A stretch of DNA of 7,454 bases from an uncultured Collinsella sp. (GCA_900546105.1 URBP01000092.1:1-7454), one strand, 5' to 3'. Shown: positions 1 through 5,669, counted from the stretch's first letter. Notes: a model not told the origin generated them from the sequence alone. Numbers and translations: made by a program.

Positions 1-603
1 TGGACGGAGATCTTGACCGTTTTTGTTCAGATGTTTGTGGGATGCGTTACGGCAAGCGATTTGCCGCGGTATCGCATCTCGTTCTACTGGGTGCCGCATC
101 GCCTTTTGAGGTTGAGACGTATTTGTTGCTTGGATTGCCACGATCATTGGGAGGCGAAGGTTTTTGCGGCATAGAGCTCAATGTCGAAGTGGCGCTAAGC
201 GCAAGTGCTCGGGCGATTGTAGGCAAGTCCCACGTATACATTGACCTACTTCTGTCTTCGCCGGACGGAGAGCGACAGGTGGCCATTGAATGCCAAGGAA
301 AGGGCTCACACGGGCGAGCCGGGGATGGCTTGCGTGACGCCGCTTCAGGCCATGGGCTACGATGTATTTCTTCTGACACACGGACAGATATCCGATGAGG
401 ATAGATTCCGCGCGATTGTTAAGGCCGTATGCAGGTTGCTCGATGTTGAATATCGCAATAAAAGCTTGGAGGAGCAAGGGGCCGAGGCATTACTTCGGTC
501 TGAGCTATTCGTTGACTGGTCAAAACTGGGAGAAATCGACAAAAAGATGCCCGTTAGACACAAAAAGGCCCGATCATGGACGGTTGCAAATCTAAGTGAG
601 TAG
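1..603 (+). pseudogene. Frameshifted, 5'-truncated putative PD-(D/E)xK-like protein
   Basis: One frame is open from position 3, with no start needed inside the window, so the gene begins upstream. It reads through a segment with SPFEVETYLLLGLP, GG-x-G and ELN-x-EV, then YIDLLL (Asp codon 243-245) and VAIECQ (Glu codon 288-290). The natural continuation, VTPLQAMGYDVFLLTHGQI and a helical tail, lies in the next frame and ends at TAG 601-603. The shift falls at about 321-340; one extra G in the GGGG run at 321-324 would explain it. The SP-x-E...LP...GG-x-G...YxDL...VAxE...L-x-AMGY pattern resembles, from memory, Coriobacteriia hypothetical proteins with a restriction-endonuclease-like (DUF559/Vsr-type) fold. 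The usual last acidic or Lys position after the Glu is C-Q here. The final residues LSE and the stop are supplied by an inverted repeat. Without the frameshift it could still be an intact orphan protein; a sequencing error is possible. Confidence 0.6.
556..573 (+). repeat. 18-nt direct repeat, copy 1 (remnant terminator arm)
   Basis: This stretch, AGACACAAAAAGGCCCGA, is identical to 775-792. The second copy is the U-tract and one stem arm of the rubrerythrin terminator. Here the matching arm is missing, so no hairpin forms, although ACGGT further on (580-584) also matches the second copy. It lies within the tail of the broken gene and encodes RHKKAR there. It looks like half of a decayed minus-strand terminator or a duplicated gene end. 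Confidence 0.6.
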
Positions 604-715
604 ACTTTTAGCGTGATGGCGACCAGATTGTTTTGCGGCAAGCTATCTACCTGCGGTTTTTATAAAGCAATATGGATGGTCTGCTCGGCAAGTTCCAAAA
701 AGTCTACTCACTTAG
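592..715. repeat. Inverted repeat pair, possible small non-autonomous element
   Basis: The left arm at 592-609 (CTAAGTGAGTAGACTTTT) is the exact reverse complement of 698-715, 18 of 18 bases, separated by 88 bp. Inside the arms, similarity fades to short patches such as GACCA and ATTG. No protein is encoded inside, and no convincing target-site duplication flanks the arms. The left arm supplies the stop codon of the broken gene. It could be a MITE or REP-like element, or the base of a large cruciform. An 18-bp perfect match at this distance is not expected by chance. Confidence 0.65.
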
Positions 716-774
716 TTTTTGACGAGAGACCGATGCCGAAGATAGCTCTATTTCAGGGCGTTAACGAGTCCTCG

Positions 775-792
775 AGACACAAAAAGGCCCGA
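775..792 (+). repeat. 18-nt direct repeat, copy 2 (inside rubrerythrin terminator)
   Basis: Identical to 556-573. This copy is functional context: its A-run becomes the U-tract, and GGCCCGA becomes one stem arm, of the minus-strand terminator. Beyond the 18 identical bases both copies also share ACGGT at the same offset, which points to common ancestry rather than chance. Confidence 0.6.
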
Positions 793-811
793 ACCAATAC
801 GGTCCGGGCCT
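781..811 (-). terminator. Rho-independent terminator of the rubrerythrin gene
   Basis: Read on the minus strand, AGGCCCGGACC (811-801) pairs with GGTTCGGGCCT (795-785) over 11 bp, including one G-U pair, around the loop GTATT, followed by a T-run (785-781). On the plus strand the G-U position becomes an A-C mismatch and no T-run follows, so it acts on minus-strand transcripts. It begins 34 nt after the rubrerythrin stop codon. Confidence 0.9.
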
Positions 812-845
812 CATTGAGCTAGAGGTTATGTCTCAAGCGGTTGGC

Positions 846-1406
846 TTAGCCGAAGTAGCGCTTGAGCAGGCCGGCGAAGGCCTTGCCATGACGGGCCTCG
901 TCGCGAGCCATCTCGTGCACGGTGTCGTGGATGGCATCGAGGCCAGCGGCCTTGGCGCGCTTGGCAAGATCGGTCTTGCCGGCGGTGGCGCCGTTCTCGG
1001 CCTCAACGCGCATCTCGAGGTTCTTCTTGGTGGAGTCGGTCACGACCTCGCCCAGGAGCTCAGCGAACTTGGCGGCGTGCTCGGCCTCCTCGTGGGCAGC
1101 CTTCTCCCAGTACAGGCCGATCTCGGGATAGCCCTCGCGATGAGCGACGCGAGCCATGGCCAGGTACATACCGACCTCAGAGCACTCGCCCTCAAAGTTG
1201 GCACGCAGGTCGGCAACGATGTCCTCGGAGACGCCCTCCATCTTGGCGACGCCCACGACGTGCTCGGCAGCCCACTCGAGCTGGCCCTCCTCCTGCTTCA
1301 GGAAACGAGAACCGGGAACACCGCACTGGGGGCACTTGAAGTCCTCGGGCAGCTGGTCGCCGTCGAACTCTTCCACATAACCGCAAACGGGGCAAACAAA
1401 CTTCAT
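846..1406 (-). CDS. Reverse rubrerythrin (N-terminal rubredoxin, C-terminal di-iron domain)
   Basis: Cytoplasmic non-haem iron peroxidase of 186 residues that reduces hydrogen peroxide to water (and may help remove oxygen), with electrons reaching its rubredoxin centre from NAD(P)H through partner reductases. Residues 1-35 form the rubredoxin domain, with C5-x-x-C8-G-Y and C25-P-Q-C28-G-V-P-G. Residues about 45-186 form the ferritin-like four-helix domain with candidate di-iron ligands E74, E107-x-x-H110, E135 or E137, and E170-x-x-H173. This order is the reverse of classical rubrerythrin and matches clostridial reverse rubrerythrins linked to oxygen tolerance. The start at 1406 is chosen because the rubredoxin fold begins there and AAAGGA lies 8 nt upstream; the longer frame from 1511 would add 35 residues encoded by the promoter and leader. 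All key residues are present. It stands alone, with its own promoter and terminator. Confidence 0.93.
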   Translation of the reverse strand: MKFVCPVCGYVEEFDGDQLPEDFKCPQCGVPGSRFLKQEEGQLEWAAEHVVGVAKMEGVSEDIVADLRANFEGECSEVGMYLAMARVAHREGYPEIGLYWEKAAHEEAEHAAKFAELLGEVVTDSTKKNLEMRVEAENGATAGKTDLAKRAKAAGLDAIHDTVHEMARDEARHGKAFAGLLKRYFG

Positions 1407-1441
1407 GATTCGATCCTTTCGATCGATGGCGATTGTGCGCT

Positions 1442-1472
1442 CGTCCGGTCCCGTAAGGGCCCTCTCCGGACG
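1442..1472 (-). promoter_or_regulatory. Stem-loop in the rubrerythrin leader
   Basis: CGTCCGG (minus strand, 1472-1466) pairs perfectly with CCGGACG (1448-1442). Inside it CCC and GGG (1459-1457 with 1452-1450) form a second short stem around a four-base loop. It lies between the predicted transcription start near 1484 and the gene start, and ends about 30 nt before the ribosome binding site. No T-run follows, so it is not an intrinsic terminator; a role in transcript stability or regulation is inference. Confidence 0.5.
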
Positions 1473-1490
1473 TGCGTCTTGACGAGTTCT

Positions 1491-1518
1491 ATTATCCATA
1501 AATGCAACCAAATGTGAA
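1491..1518 (-). promoter_or_regulatory. Promoter of the rubrerythrin gene
   Basis: On the minus strand TTCACA (1518-1513) resembles the -35 box TTGACA at 5 of 6 positions and GATAAT (1496-1491) resembles TATAAT at 5 of 6, with a 16-bp spacer. The start would be near 1484, giving a leader of about 78 nt. No other good pair was found upstream of this gene. Confidence 0.6.
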
Positions 1519-1521
1519 GCC

Positions 1522-1542
1522 TATTAGGAATGATTTTTAATA
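1522..1542. promoter_or_regulatory. 21-bp near-palindrome next to the rubrerythrin -35 box (candidate operator)
   Basis: The outer arms TATTA/TAATA and inner arms AAT/ATT around the central G1532 are palindromic at 16 of 20 positions; only the two bases between them on each side fail. It ends 3 bp from the -35 box. The AAT-N-ATT core is shared by Fur-family boxes, including PerR (TTATAATNATTATAA), but arm spacing differs by one base each side, so assignment to PerR or Fur is tentative. It may also influence the divergent gene. Confidence 0.45.
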
Positions 1543-1564
1543 AAACAATTTTGAGATATGAAGA

Positions 1565-1644
1565 TGTTGATTGATTAACGATTGGCAGGCCGCCTTTGAC
1601 CGCCGCTGAGTACAATCGGGCGAGCAAATGTTGACCTATCAACA
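1565..1644 (+). promoter_or_regulatory. Alcohol dehydrogenase promoter region with paired TGTTGA palindromes
   Basis: TACAAT at 1611-1616 is a fair -10 box, but no convincing -35 lies 16-18 bp upstream. Downstream, TGTTGA (1629-1634) and TCAACA (1639-1644) form a perfect inverted repeat with a 4-bp spacer, between the presumed start and the ribosome binding site. Upstream, TGTTGA-N4-TTAACG (1565-1580) has the same layout with a degenerate right half. Two similar sites flanking a promoter suggest an operator pair for a dimeric regulator. Which regulator is unknown. Confidence 0.4.
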
Positions 1645-1662
1645 AATGAAGGAGTTTCCTTT

Positions 1663-2883
1663 ATGCATCTAGCCCGTCGTGCCTGGTGCCGAACATATCA
1701 GACGGTTTTTCGCATTGCATTGCCGATCCTGCCCTATACCGAGCCACGCATTTTGGAGCATGCCGAGGATGTGCCCACAGTGCTTCAAAAGCGTTCAATC
1801 CAGAAGGTCCTTATCGTGACGGACCCTGGTATTGCACGTTTGGGGCTCACGGCATCACTCGAGCGTGCGCTTACGGCTCAGGGGATTGGCGTTACGGTCT
1901 ATGCCGAAACGCGTATGAACCCCACGGTCTCGAATGTGGAGGAAGCGGCGTCCCTGTATCGAGAGAGCGCCTGCCAGGCTATTATCGGCTTTGGCGGAGG
2001 ATCAGCCATGGACTGCGCCAAGGGCGTGGGCGCACGCATTGCGCAGCCAAACAAGCCCATCAACAAGATGCGCGGCCTGCTGCGGATTCATCGTCGCCTG
2101 CCGCTGCTCATCGCCGTCCCCACCACGGCAGGCACGGGAAGCGAAGTCACGCTCGCGGCGGTAATTACCGATGACGAGACGCACTACAAGTACCCCATTA
2201 ACGACTTTGTGCTTATCCCGCGCTTTGCGGTGCACGACCCCGAGTTTACGCGCGGCCTGCCCGCCTCCATTACGGGGCAGACGGGTATGGATGCCCTGAC
2301 GCATGCCGTCGAGGCCTTTATCGGGCGAAGCACTACACCCTATACGCGCAAGATGGCGCGACAGGCGGTGCAGCTCATCCATGACAATTTGCTCGAGGCC
2401 TATGAGCATGGTGACGACATGCGCGCCCGTCGCAATATGCTTTCGGCGGCGTATAAGGCGGGCGTTGCGTTTACCCGCTCCTATGTCGGATATGTGCATG
2501 CCATCGCGCACAGTCTGGGCGGCCGATACGGAATTCCGCACGGTTTGGCCAACGCGATCATCCTGCCGCACATGCTTCGCGCTTATGGTGACGCCGCCGC
2601 CCCCAAGCTTGCCGATCTTGCTCGCATGGCGGGCATTGCGCCGGCTACCGCGCAGGACAGTCTTGCGGCCGAGGCCTTTATCGATTGGGTCGACCGCATG
2701 AACGCCGCCTTGGGCATTTCCAAATATGTGACGGGCATTCGCCGCTCCGACATTCCCGAAATGGCGGCGCATGCCGACGCCGAGGCCAATCCGCTATACC
2801 CCGTTCCACTTTTGATGGACCGTTTGGAGCTCGAGCATATGTACGAAGTCATTGCAGGTGGTATGTTTGAGGGCGAGAACTAG
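1663..2883 (+). CDS. Iron-type (group III) alcohol dehydrogenase
   Basis: Cytoplasmic NAD(P)-dependent dehydrogenase of 406 residues that interconverts a primary alcohol and its aldehyde; the substrate cannot be read from sequence. Visible motifs: GGGSAMDCAKG (111-121) for nucleotide binding, PTTAGTGSEVT (153-163), and GMDALTHAVEAF (208-219) followed by VHAIAHSLGG and IPHGLANAI. D210, H214, H279 and H293 fit the four metal ligands of the family with its usual 14-residue spacing between the last two, and H283 fits the conserved active-site histidine. The N-terminal 25 residues are rich in Arg and aromatics before the fold begins; similar starts occur in Firmicutes homologues, as I recall them. 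AAGGAG at 1649-1654, 8 nt before the ATG, supports this start. It is the first gene of an operon with the aldehyde dehydrogenase. Confidence 0.93.
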   Translation: MHLARRAWCRTYQTVFRIALPILPYTEPRILEHAEDVPTVLQKRSIQKVLIVTDPGIARLGLTASLERALTAQGIGVTVYAETRMNPTVSNVEEAASLYRESACQAIIGFGGGSAMDCAKGVGARIAQPNKPINKMRGLLRIHRRLPLLIAVPTTAGTGSEVTLAAVITDDETHYKYPINDFVLIPRFAVHDPEFTRGLPASITGQTGMDALTHAVEAFIGRSTTPYTRKMARQAVQLIHDNLLEAYEHGDDMRARRNMLSAAYKAGVAFTRSYVGYVHAIAHSLGGRYGIPHGLANAIILPHMLRAYGDAAAPKLADLARMAGIAPATAQDSLAAEAFIDWVDRMNAALGISKYVTGIRRSDIPEMAAHADAEANPLYPVPLLMDRLELEHMYEVIAGGMFEGEN

Positions 2884-2891
2884 GAGGGCAC

Positions 2892-4271
2892 ATGAACACC
2901 GAGGAAATCGCGCGCGTCGTCGGCGAGCAGCGCGCCTACTTTAAGACGCACGCCACGTTTGACGTTGGCGGTCGCCGCCGCGCACTGGTGCGCCTGCGTG
3001 ATGCGGTACGGGCCCACGAGGGCGATATCGCCCATGCGCTCAAGACCGATTTGGGAAAGTCGCATGACGAGGCGTATATGTGCGAAATCGGTACGTCGCT
3101 TTCCGAGATTCGACATCAGATTGCGCATGTGGCTCGATGGAGTCGCCCGCGCCTGCGTCCGTGTGACCTCGCCAACGCCGTGAGTGTGTGCAAGACGCAG
3201 GCCGTGCCCTATGGCGTCACACTCATCATGGCTCCGTGGAACTACCCGTTTTTGCTGACGCTCGAGCCGCTCGCCGGCGCCCTTGCCGCGGGCAATACTG
3301 TGGTCATCAAGCCGAGTGCCTATGCTCCGGCATCGAGCGCGGTGCTCAAGCAAATCTGTGAAGAGGCATTTGATCCGCGCCTGGTGACGGTTGTCGAGGG
3401 CGGGCGCGCCGAAAACGAAGCGCTGCTCGACGAGTGCTGGGACAAGATCTTCTTTACCGGTAGCGTTCCGGTCGGCAAGCTCGTCATGGAGCGCGCGAGC
3501 AAAAACCTCACGCCCGTGACGCTTGAGCTGGGCGGAAAGAGTCCCTGCATCGTGGATGCGACGGCAAACTTGAAGGTCGCGGCACGACGTATCGCCTTTG
3601 GTAAATGGCTCAACGTGGGGCAGACCTGCGTGGCGCCCGACTACCTGCTGGTCGATACGCGCGTGCACGATGAGCTGTTGGGCCTCATCAAGGAGGAGGT
3701 CCGTCGCATGTTTGGCGAGCACCCGCTCGACAACGAGGACTACGGTCATATTGTCAACACCAAGCATTTCGCGCGCGTACGCGGGCTGATCGACCCCGAT
3801 AAGGTTGTGCTGGGAGGAACGGCGCGCGAGTCGTCGCTCAAGATTGAGCCGACGATCCTAGACGGCGTGGCGCCTGAGGACGCCGTGATGCAGGAGGAGA
3901 TTTTCGGCCCCATCTTGCCGGTGCTGACGTTTGAGAGCCTAGACGAGGCCGAGACGTTTATTACGGATCGTCCGACGCCGCTGGCCCTGTATATCTTTAG
4001 TCAGGATCGTGCGGTTCAGCAGCGCTTTGTGCGCTACGTGCCCTTTGGCGGCGGCTGCGTTAACGACACCATTATGCATTTGGCCACGAGCCATATGGGC
4101 TTTGGCGGCATGGGGGCGAGCGGTATGGGACAGTACCATGGACGTGAGAGCTTCGATACGTTTAGCCACAAGAAGAGCATCGTGAACAAGGCAACGTGGT
4201 TGGACGTGCCATTCCGCTATGCCCCTTATGCAAGCTGGAAGCACAAGTTCGTGCGCATGTTTGTGCATTAG
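2892..4271 (+). CDS. Aldehyde dehydrogenase, class 3-like
   Basis: Oxidises an aldehyde to the carboxylic acid with NAD(P), or works with the upstream alcohol dehydrogenase on the same pool. At 459 residues it has the short form typical of ALDH3/fatty-aldehyde or coniferyl-aldehyde-type enzymes. Motifs in order: APWNYP (114-119, oxyanion N117), IKPS (139-142), FTGS (188-191), ELGGKSP (212-218, general base E212), GQTCVAPDY (nucleophile C246), EEIFGP (335-340), and the glycine-rich GFGGMGASGMGQYHG with FDTFSH (403-426). All catalytic residues are present, and the free Cys/Glu arrangement is that of a hydrolytic ALDH; no CoA-acylating features were seen. AGGAGG at 2882-2887 overlaps the upstream TAG stop and sits 4 nt before this ATG, so translation is probably coupled. 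The basic C-terminal tail from about 435 (several Tyr, Trp, Lys) could touch a membrane, but no transmembrane segment is visible. Confidence 0.93.
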   Translation: MNTEEIARVVGEQRAYFKTHATFDVGGRRRALVRLRDAVRAHEGDIAHALKTDLGKSHDEAYMCEIGTSLSEIRHQIAHVARWSRPRLRPCDLANAVSVCKTQAVPYGVTLIMAPWNYPFLLTLEPLAGALAAGNTVVIKPSAYAPASSAVLKQICEEAFDPRLVTVVEGGRAENEALLDECWDKIFFTGSVPVGKLVMERASKNLTPVTLELGGKSPCIVDATANLKVAARRIAFGKWLNVGQTCVAPDYLLVDTRVHDELLGLIKEEVRRMFGEHPLDNEDYGHIVNTKHFARVRGLIDPDKVVLGGTARESSLKIEPTILDGVAPEDAVMQEEIFGPILPVLTFESLDEAETFITDRPTPLALYIFSQDRAVQQRFVRYVPFGGGCVNDTIMHLATSHMGFGGMGASGMGQYHGRESFDTFSHKKSIVNKATWLDVPFRYAPYASWKHKFVRMFVH

Positions 4272-4394
4272 AATCAGATGGTGTAGCGACAAACGGTCGA
4301 AAAGGCGCGGGTGGGGCGAATTTGTGTCCGCACGGGCCCGTAAGCTTCTCAGTACGGTTAAGCGCCGATTTATCCGGCTGTTAGAGGAGCTGCT

Positions 4395-4721
4395 ATGTAC
4401 GAGCCTTCACGTGTTCTTCTGTCATTTCACATTGCAGGATTTCAGTATGCTGATGGCGCCTTGGTCCTGGGCGATCTTAAAGCGGGCGATAAACTGACAC
4501 TGTGTGCTGAGCGCGATAATCCCCATGACCCCGAGGCAGTTGCGATCTACTATGGCAAGACCAAACTTGGCTACGTTCCAGGAAACGAGGTCGGCCCGCT
4601 GTCCTTGATGATGTATTACGGCCACGAGGATGTGTTTGAGGCCCGCGTACAACAGGTTGCCCCCGAGCGCAGTCCGTGGCATCAGGTGCGCGTTGGCCTC
4701 TATGTGGTGGATGCTCGCTAG
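4395..4721 (+). CDS. Stand-alone HIRAN-domain protein
   Basis: A 108-residue protein almost wholly made of one HIRAN domain. The pattern FHIAGFQYADGALVL (11-25), LKAGDKL (28-34), E39-R-DNPHDPEAVAIYY (39-53) and KLGYVP (57-62) is the family signature. HIRAN domains in SWI2/SNF2-type helicases such as HLTF bind DNA 3' ends and help recognise damaged or stalled forks; stand-alone bacterial versions are thought to act on DNA, but the role of this one is unknown. GAGGAG at 4384-4389, 5 nt before the ATG, supports the start. The 14 bases GAGGAGCTGCTATG recur exactly at the DUF2130 gene start. The 123-bp gap before it has no clear terminator or promoter, only a 5-bp stem (4338-4342 / 4353-4357), so read-through from the aldehyde operon is possible. 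The next gene starts 18 nt after its stop. Confidence 0.85.
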   Translation: MYEPSRVLLSFHIAGFQYADGALVLGDLKAGDKLTLCAERDNPHDPEAVAIYYGKTKLGYVPGNEVGPLSLMMYYGHEDVFEARVQQVAPERSPWHQVRVGLYVVDAR

Positions 4722-4739
4722 TCGGCAATGGAGGCTGCC

Positions 4740-4919
4740 ATGTTTGATGACGATGATCTGTTCGATCTGACGGATGACCCGTTTGAGTGGGATATGCTAC
4801 TCGATGACGATGAGTTGGAGCAGGACCGTAGGAAACGGCAGGACAAGAAAACTCAGGGTGACGCTTCGAAAAAGCAAGGCAAGCGCCGCCGAGGTCTGTT
4901 CGGCGGGCTCTTTGGATAA
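4740..4919 (+). CDS. Small bipolar (acidic then basic) protein of unknown function
   Basis: Unrecognised protein of 59 residues. Residues 1-29 contain 15 Asp/Glu with Phe, Leu and Trp between them; residues 30-51 contain 12 Lys/Arg and two Asp; the protein ends GLFGGLFG. No Cys, signal peptide or membrane helix is visible. The start at 4740 is preferred over the in-frame ATG at 4728 because GGAGG at 4730-4734 sits 5 nt before 4740, while the earlier ATG has only a distant GGTGG. It follows the HIRAN gene by 18 nt in the same direction, suggesting one transcript and possibly joint action. The acidic half could mimic nucleic acid or bind a basic partner and the basic tail could bind nucleic acid; both are speculation. 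The regular reading frame and strong ribosome site support a real gene. Confidence 0.65.
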   Translation: MFDDDDLFDLTDDPFEWDMLLDDDELEQDRRKRQDKKTQGDASKKQGKRRRGLFGGLFG

Positions 4920-4939
4920 CCGCCGCATCGCTGCGTCTG

Positions 4940-4945
4940 TATACT
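4940..4945 (+). promoter_or_regulatory. Possible -10 box upstream of the phosphoesterase gene
   Basis: TATACT matches the -10 consensus at 5 of 6 positions, about 40 nt before the phosphoesterase start. No good -35 box lies 16-18 bp upstream, and the gene may instead be read from the HIRAN transcript, whose last stop is 66 nt upstream of the phosphoesterase start. Confidence 0.3.
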
Positions 4946-4985
4946 TAGCACGAGTTGAACGCGTTGCGAAATGAGGGCATAGACG

Positions 4986-5531
4986 ATGATGTGGTTTACC
5001 GCCGACCTGCACCTGGGCGATACGAATATCTTGCACGACATGGACCGGCCGTTTGGCTCGGTCGAGGAGATGAATCGCAAGGTCATCGATGTTATCAATG
5101 AGTGCGTGGCTGCGAATGACCGCCTCTATATATTGGGAGACTTTACGTATCGCTTGCCCATGGCGGAGGCGGTGCGCCTGCGCGAGCGTATCGAATGCAA
5201 GAATGTGACACTCATCCGCGGTAACCATGACGGCGACTGGGAAGATCCAGACGCCCCGCAAATTTGGGAAGACGTGCGCGATTACCTGGAGATTGCTCCC
5301 GGCTATGCCAAGGGCCATCGTCTGGTTATGAGCCACTACCCCATGCTCAGCTGGAATGGTAAGGCGCGTGGCGCCATCATGCTACACGGGCATATCCACA
5401 GCAGAGGAGACCGCACCAACGCGCGCAACCGCGATCGCGAGCGCCCCATTTACCGCTACGATGTGGGCCTCGACGCCAACAACTACAAGCCCGTAAGCCG
5501 AGACCAGATCCTGAATTTCTTTGGACTGTAG
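4986..5531 (+). CDS. Calcineurin-like metallophosphoesterase, small
   Basis: A 181-residue predicted cytoplasmic metal-dependent phosphoesterase. The metal-binding motifs are complete and in order: D7-L-H9-LGD, G51-D52, G79-N-H-D82, SHYP with H117, and G135-H-I-H138. The short length, just the catalytic core, matches bacterial single-domain predicted phosphoesterases (COG4186-like, from memory); the substrate could be a nucleotide, a cyclic nucleotide or nucleic acid ends and cannot be told from sequence. The region 83-100, rich in Asp, Trp and Glu, and the Arg/Asn-rich 139-153 may form the substrate pocket. GAGGG at 4973-4977 precedes the ATG by 8 nt; a second ATG follows at once (4989). No signal peptide is visible. 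It is followed by two hairpins that probably end the transcript. Confidence 0.88.
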   Translation: MMWFTADLHLGDTNILHDMDRPFGSVEEMNRKVIDVINECVAANDRLYILGDFTYRLPMAEAVRLRERIECKNVTLIRGNHDGDWEDPDAPQIWEDVRDYLEIAPGYAKGHRLVMSHYPMLSWNGKARGAIMLHGHIHSRGDRTNARNRDRERPIYRYDVGLDANNYKPVSRDQILNFFGL

Positions 5532-5537
5532 CTCGCA

Positions 5538-5574
5538 AACCGCCACGAAGGGGACAGGCACCTTTGTGGTGGTT
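5538..5574 (+). repeat. Hairpin with GGGGACAGGCACC core, REP-like
   Basis: AACCGCCACGAAGG (5538-5551) pairs with CCTTTGTGGTGGTT (5561-5574) over 14 bp with two G-U pairs, around a 9-base loop GGACAGGCA. It lies 6 nt after the phosphoesterase stop. The two wobbles pair only in plus-strand RNA, while minus-strand RNA would have A-C mismatches, so selection on the plus transcript is likely. The core resembles GTGCCTGTCCCC-type dispersed hairpins I recall from other bacteria; its copy number in this genome is unknown. Confidence 0.6.
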
Positions 5575-5576
5575 CT

Positions 5577-5611
5577 GGCGCCGTAGTCATTCTAGCAGCG
5601 GCGCCTTTTTT
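5577..5611 (+). terminator. Rho-independent terminator after the phosphoesterase gene
   Basis: GGCGCCG (5577-5583) pairs perfectly with CGGCGCC (5599-5605) around a 15-nt loop and is followed at once by six T (5606-5611). The loop holds a possible inner TAG/CTA pairing. It separates the phosphoesterase transcript from the DUF2130 gene. Confidence 0.85.
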
Positions 5612-5669
5612 GTCCGTGCGGCGCGGTAGAGTGTAGGCGGTTGAAATATGCGTCCATCGAGGAGCTGCT

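Larger units (their letters stand above)
604..845. other. Non-coding stretch between broken gene and rubrerythrin
   Basis: No credible gene lies here. The only open frame (613-822, 69 codons) lacks a ribosome binding site, crosses the repeat arm and runs through the rubrerythrin terminator. The interval holds most of the inverted-repeat element (to 715), about 60 bp with no recognisable signal, and the minus-strand terminator at 781-811. Confidence 0.6.

Noticed and set aside
321..340. Programmed frameshift in the broken gene
   Set aside because: There is no slippery heptamer or downstream stimulatory structure that I can see; a simple one-base insertion explains it better.
613..822. 69-codon plus-strand open frame
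   Set aside because: It crosses a repeat arm and the rubrerythrin terminator and lacks a ribosome site; its RHKKAR segment comes only from the direct repeat.
1407..1511. Longer rubrerythrin start adding 35 residues
   Set aside because: The added residues are encoded by the promoter -10 box and the leader hairpin; the rubredoxin domain and a ribosome site both fix the start at 1406.
828..1517. Long plus-strand open frame (229 codons) opposite rubrerythrin
   Set aside because: It is the antisense shadow of a clear rubrerythrin gene, with repetitive Leu/Gly/Ala content and no ribosome site or family motif.
1596..1616. TTGACC at 1596-1601 as -35 box for the ADH promoter
   Set aside because: It lies only 9 bp from the TACAAT box, far too close for a standard promoter.
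2002..3767. Minus-strand open frames opposite the ADH and ALDH genes (2002-2772, 2880-3767)
   Set aside because: No motifs or ribosome sites, and both lie fully within genes with complete catalytic motifs on the plus strand.
4728..4742. ATG at 4728 as start of the small bipolar protein
   Set aside because: This ATG overlaps the GGAGG that best serves the ATG at 4740, and it has no good ribosome site of its own.
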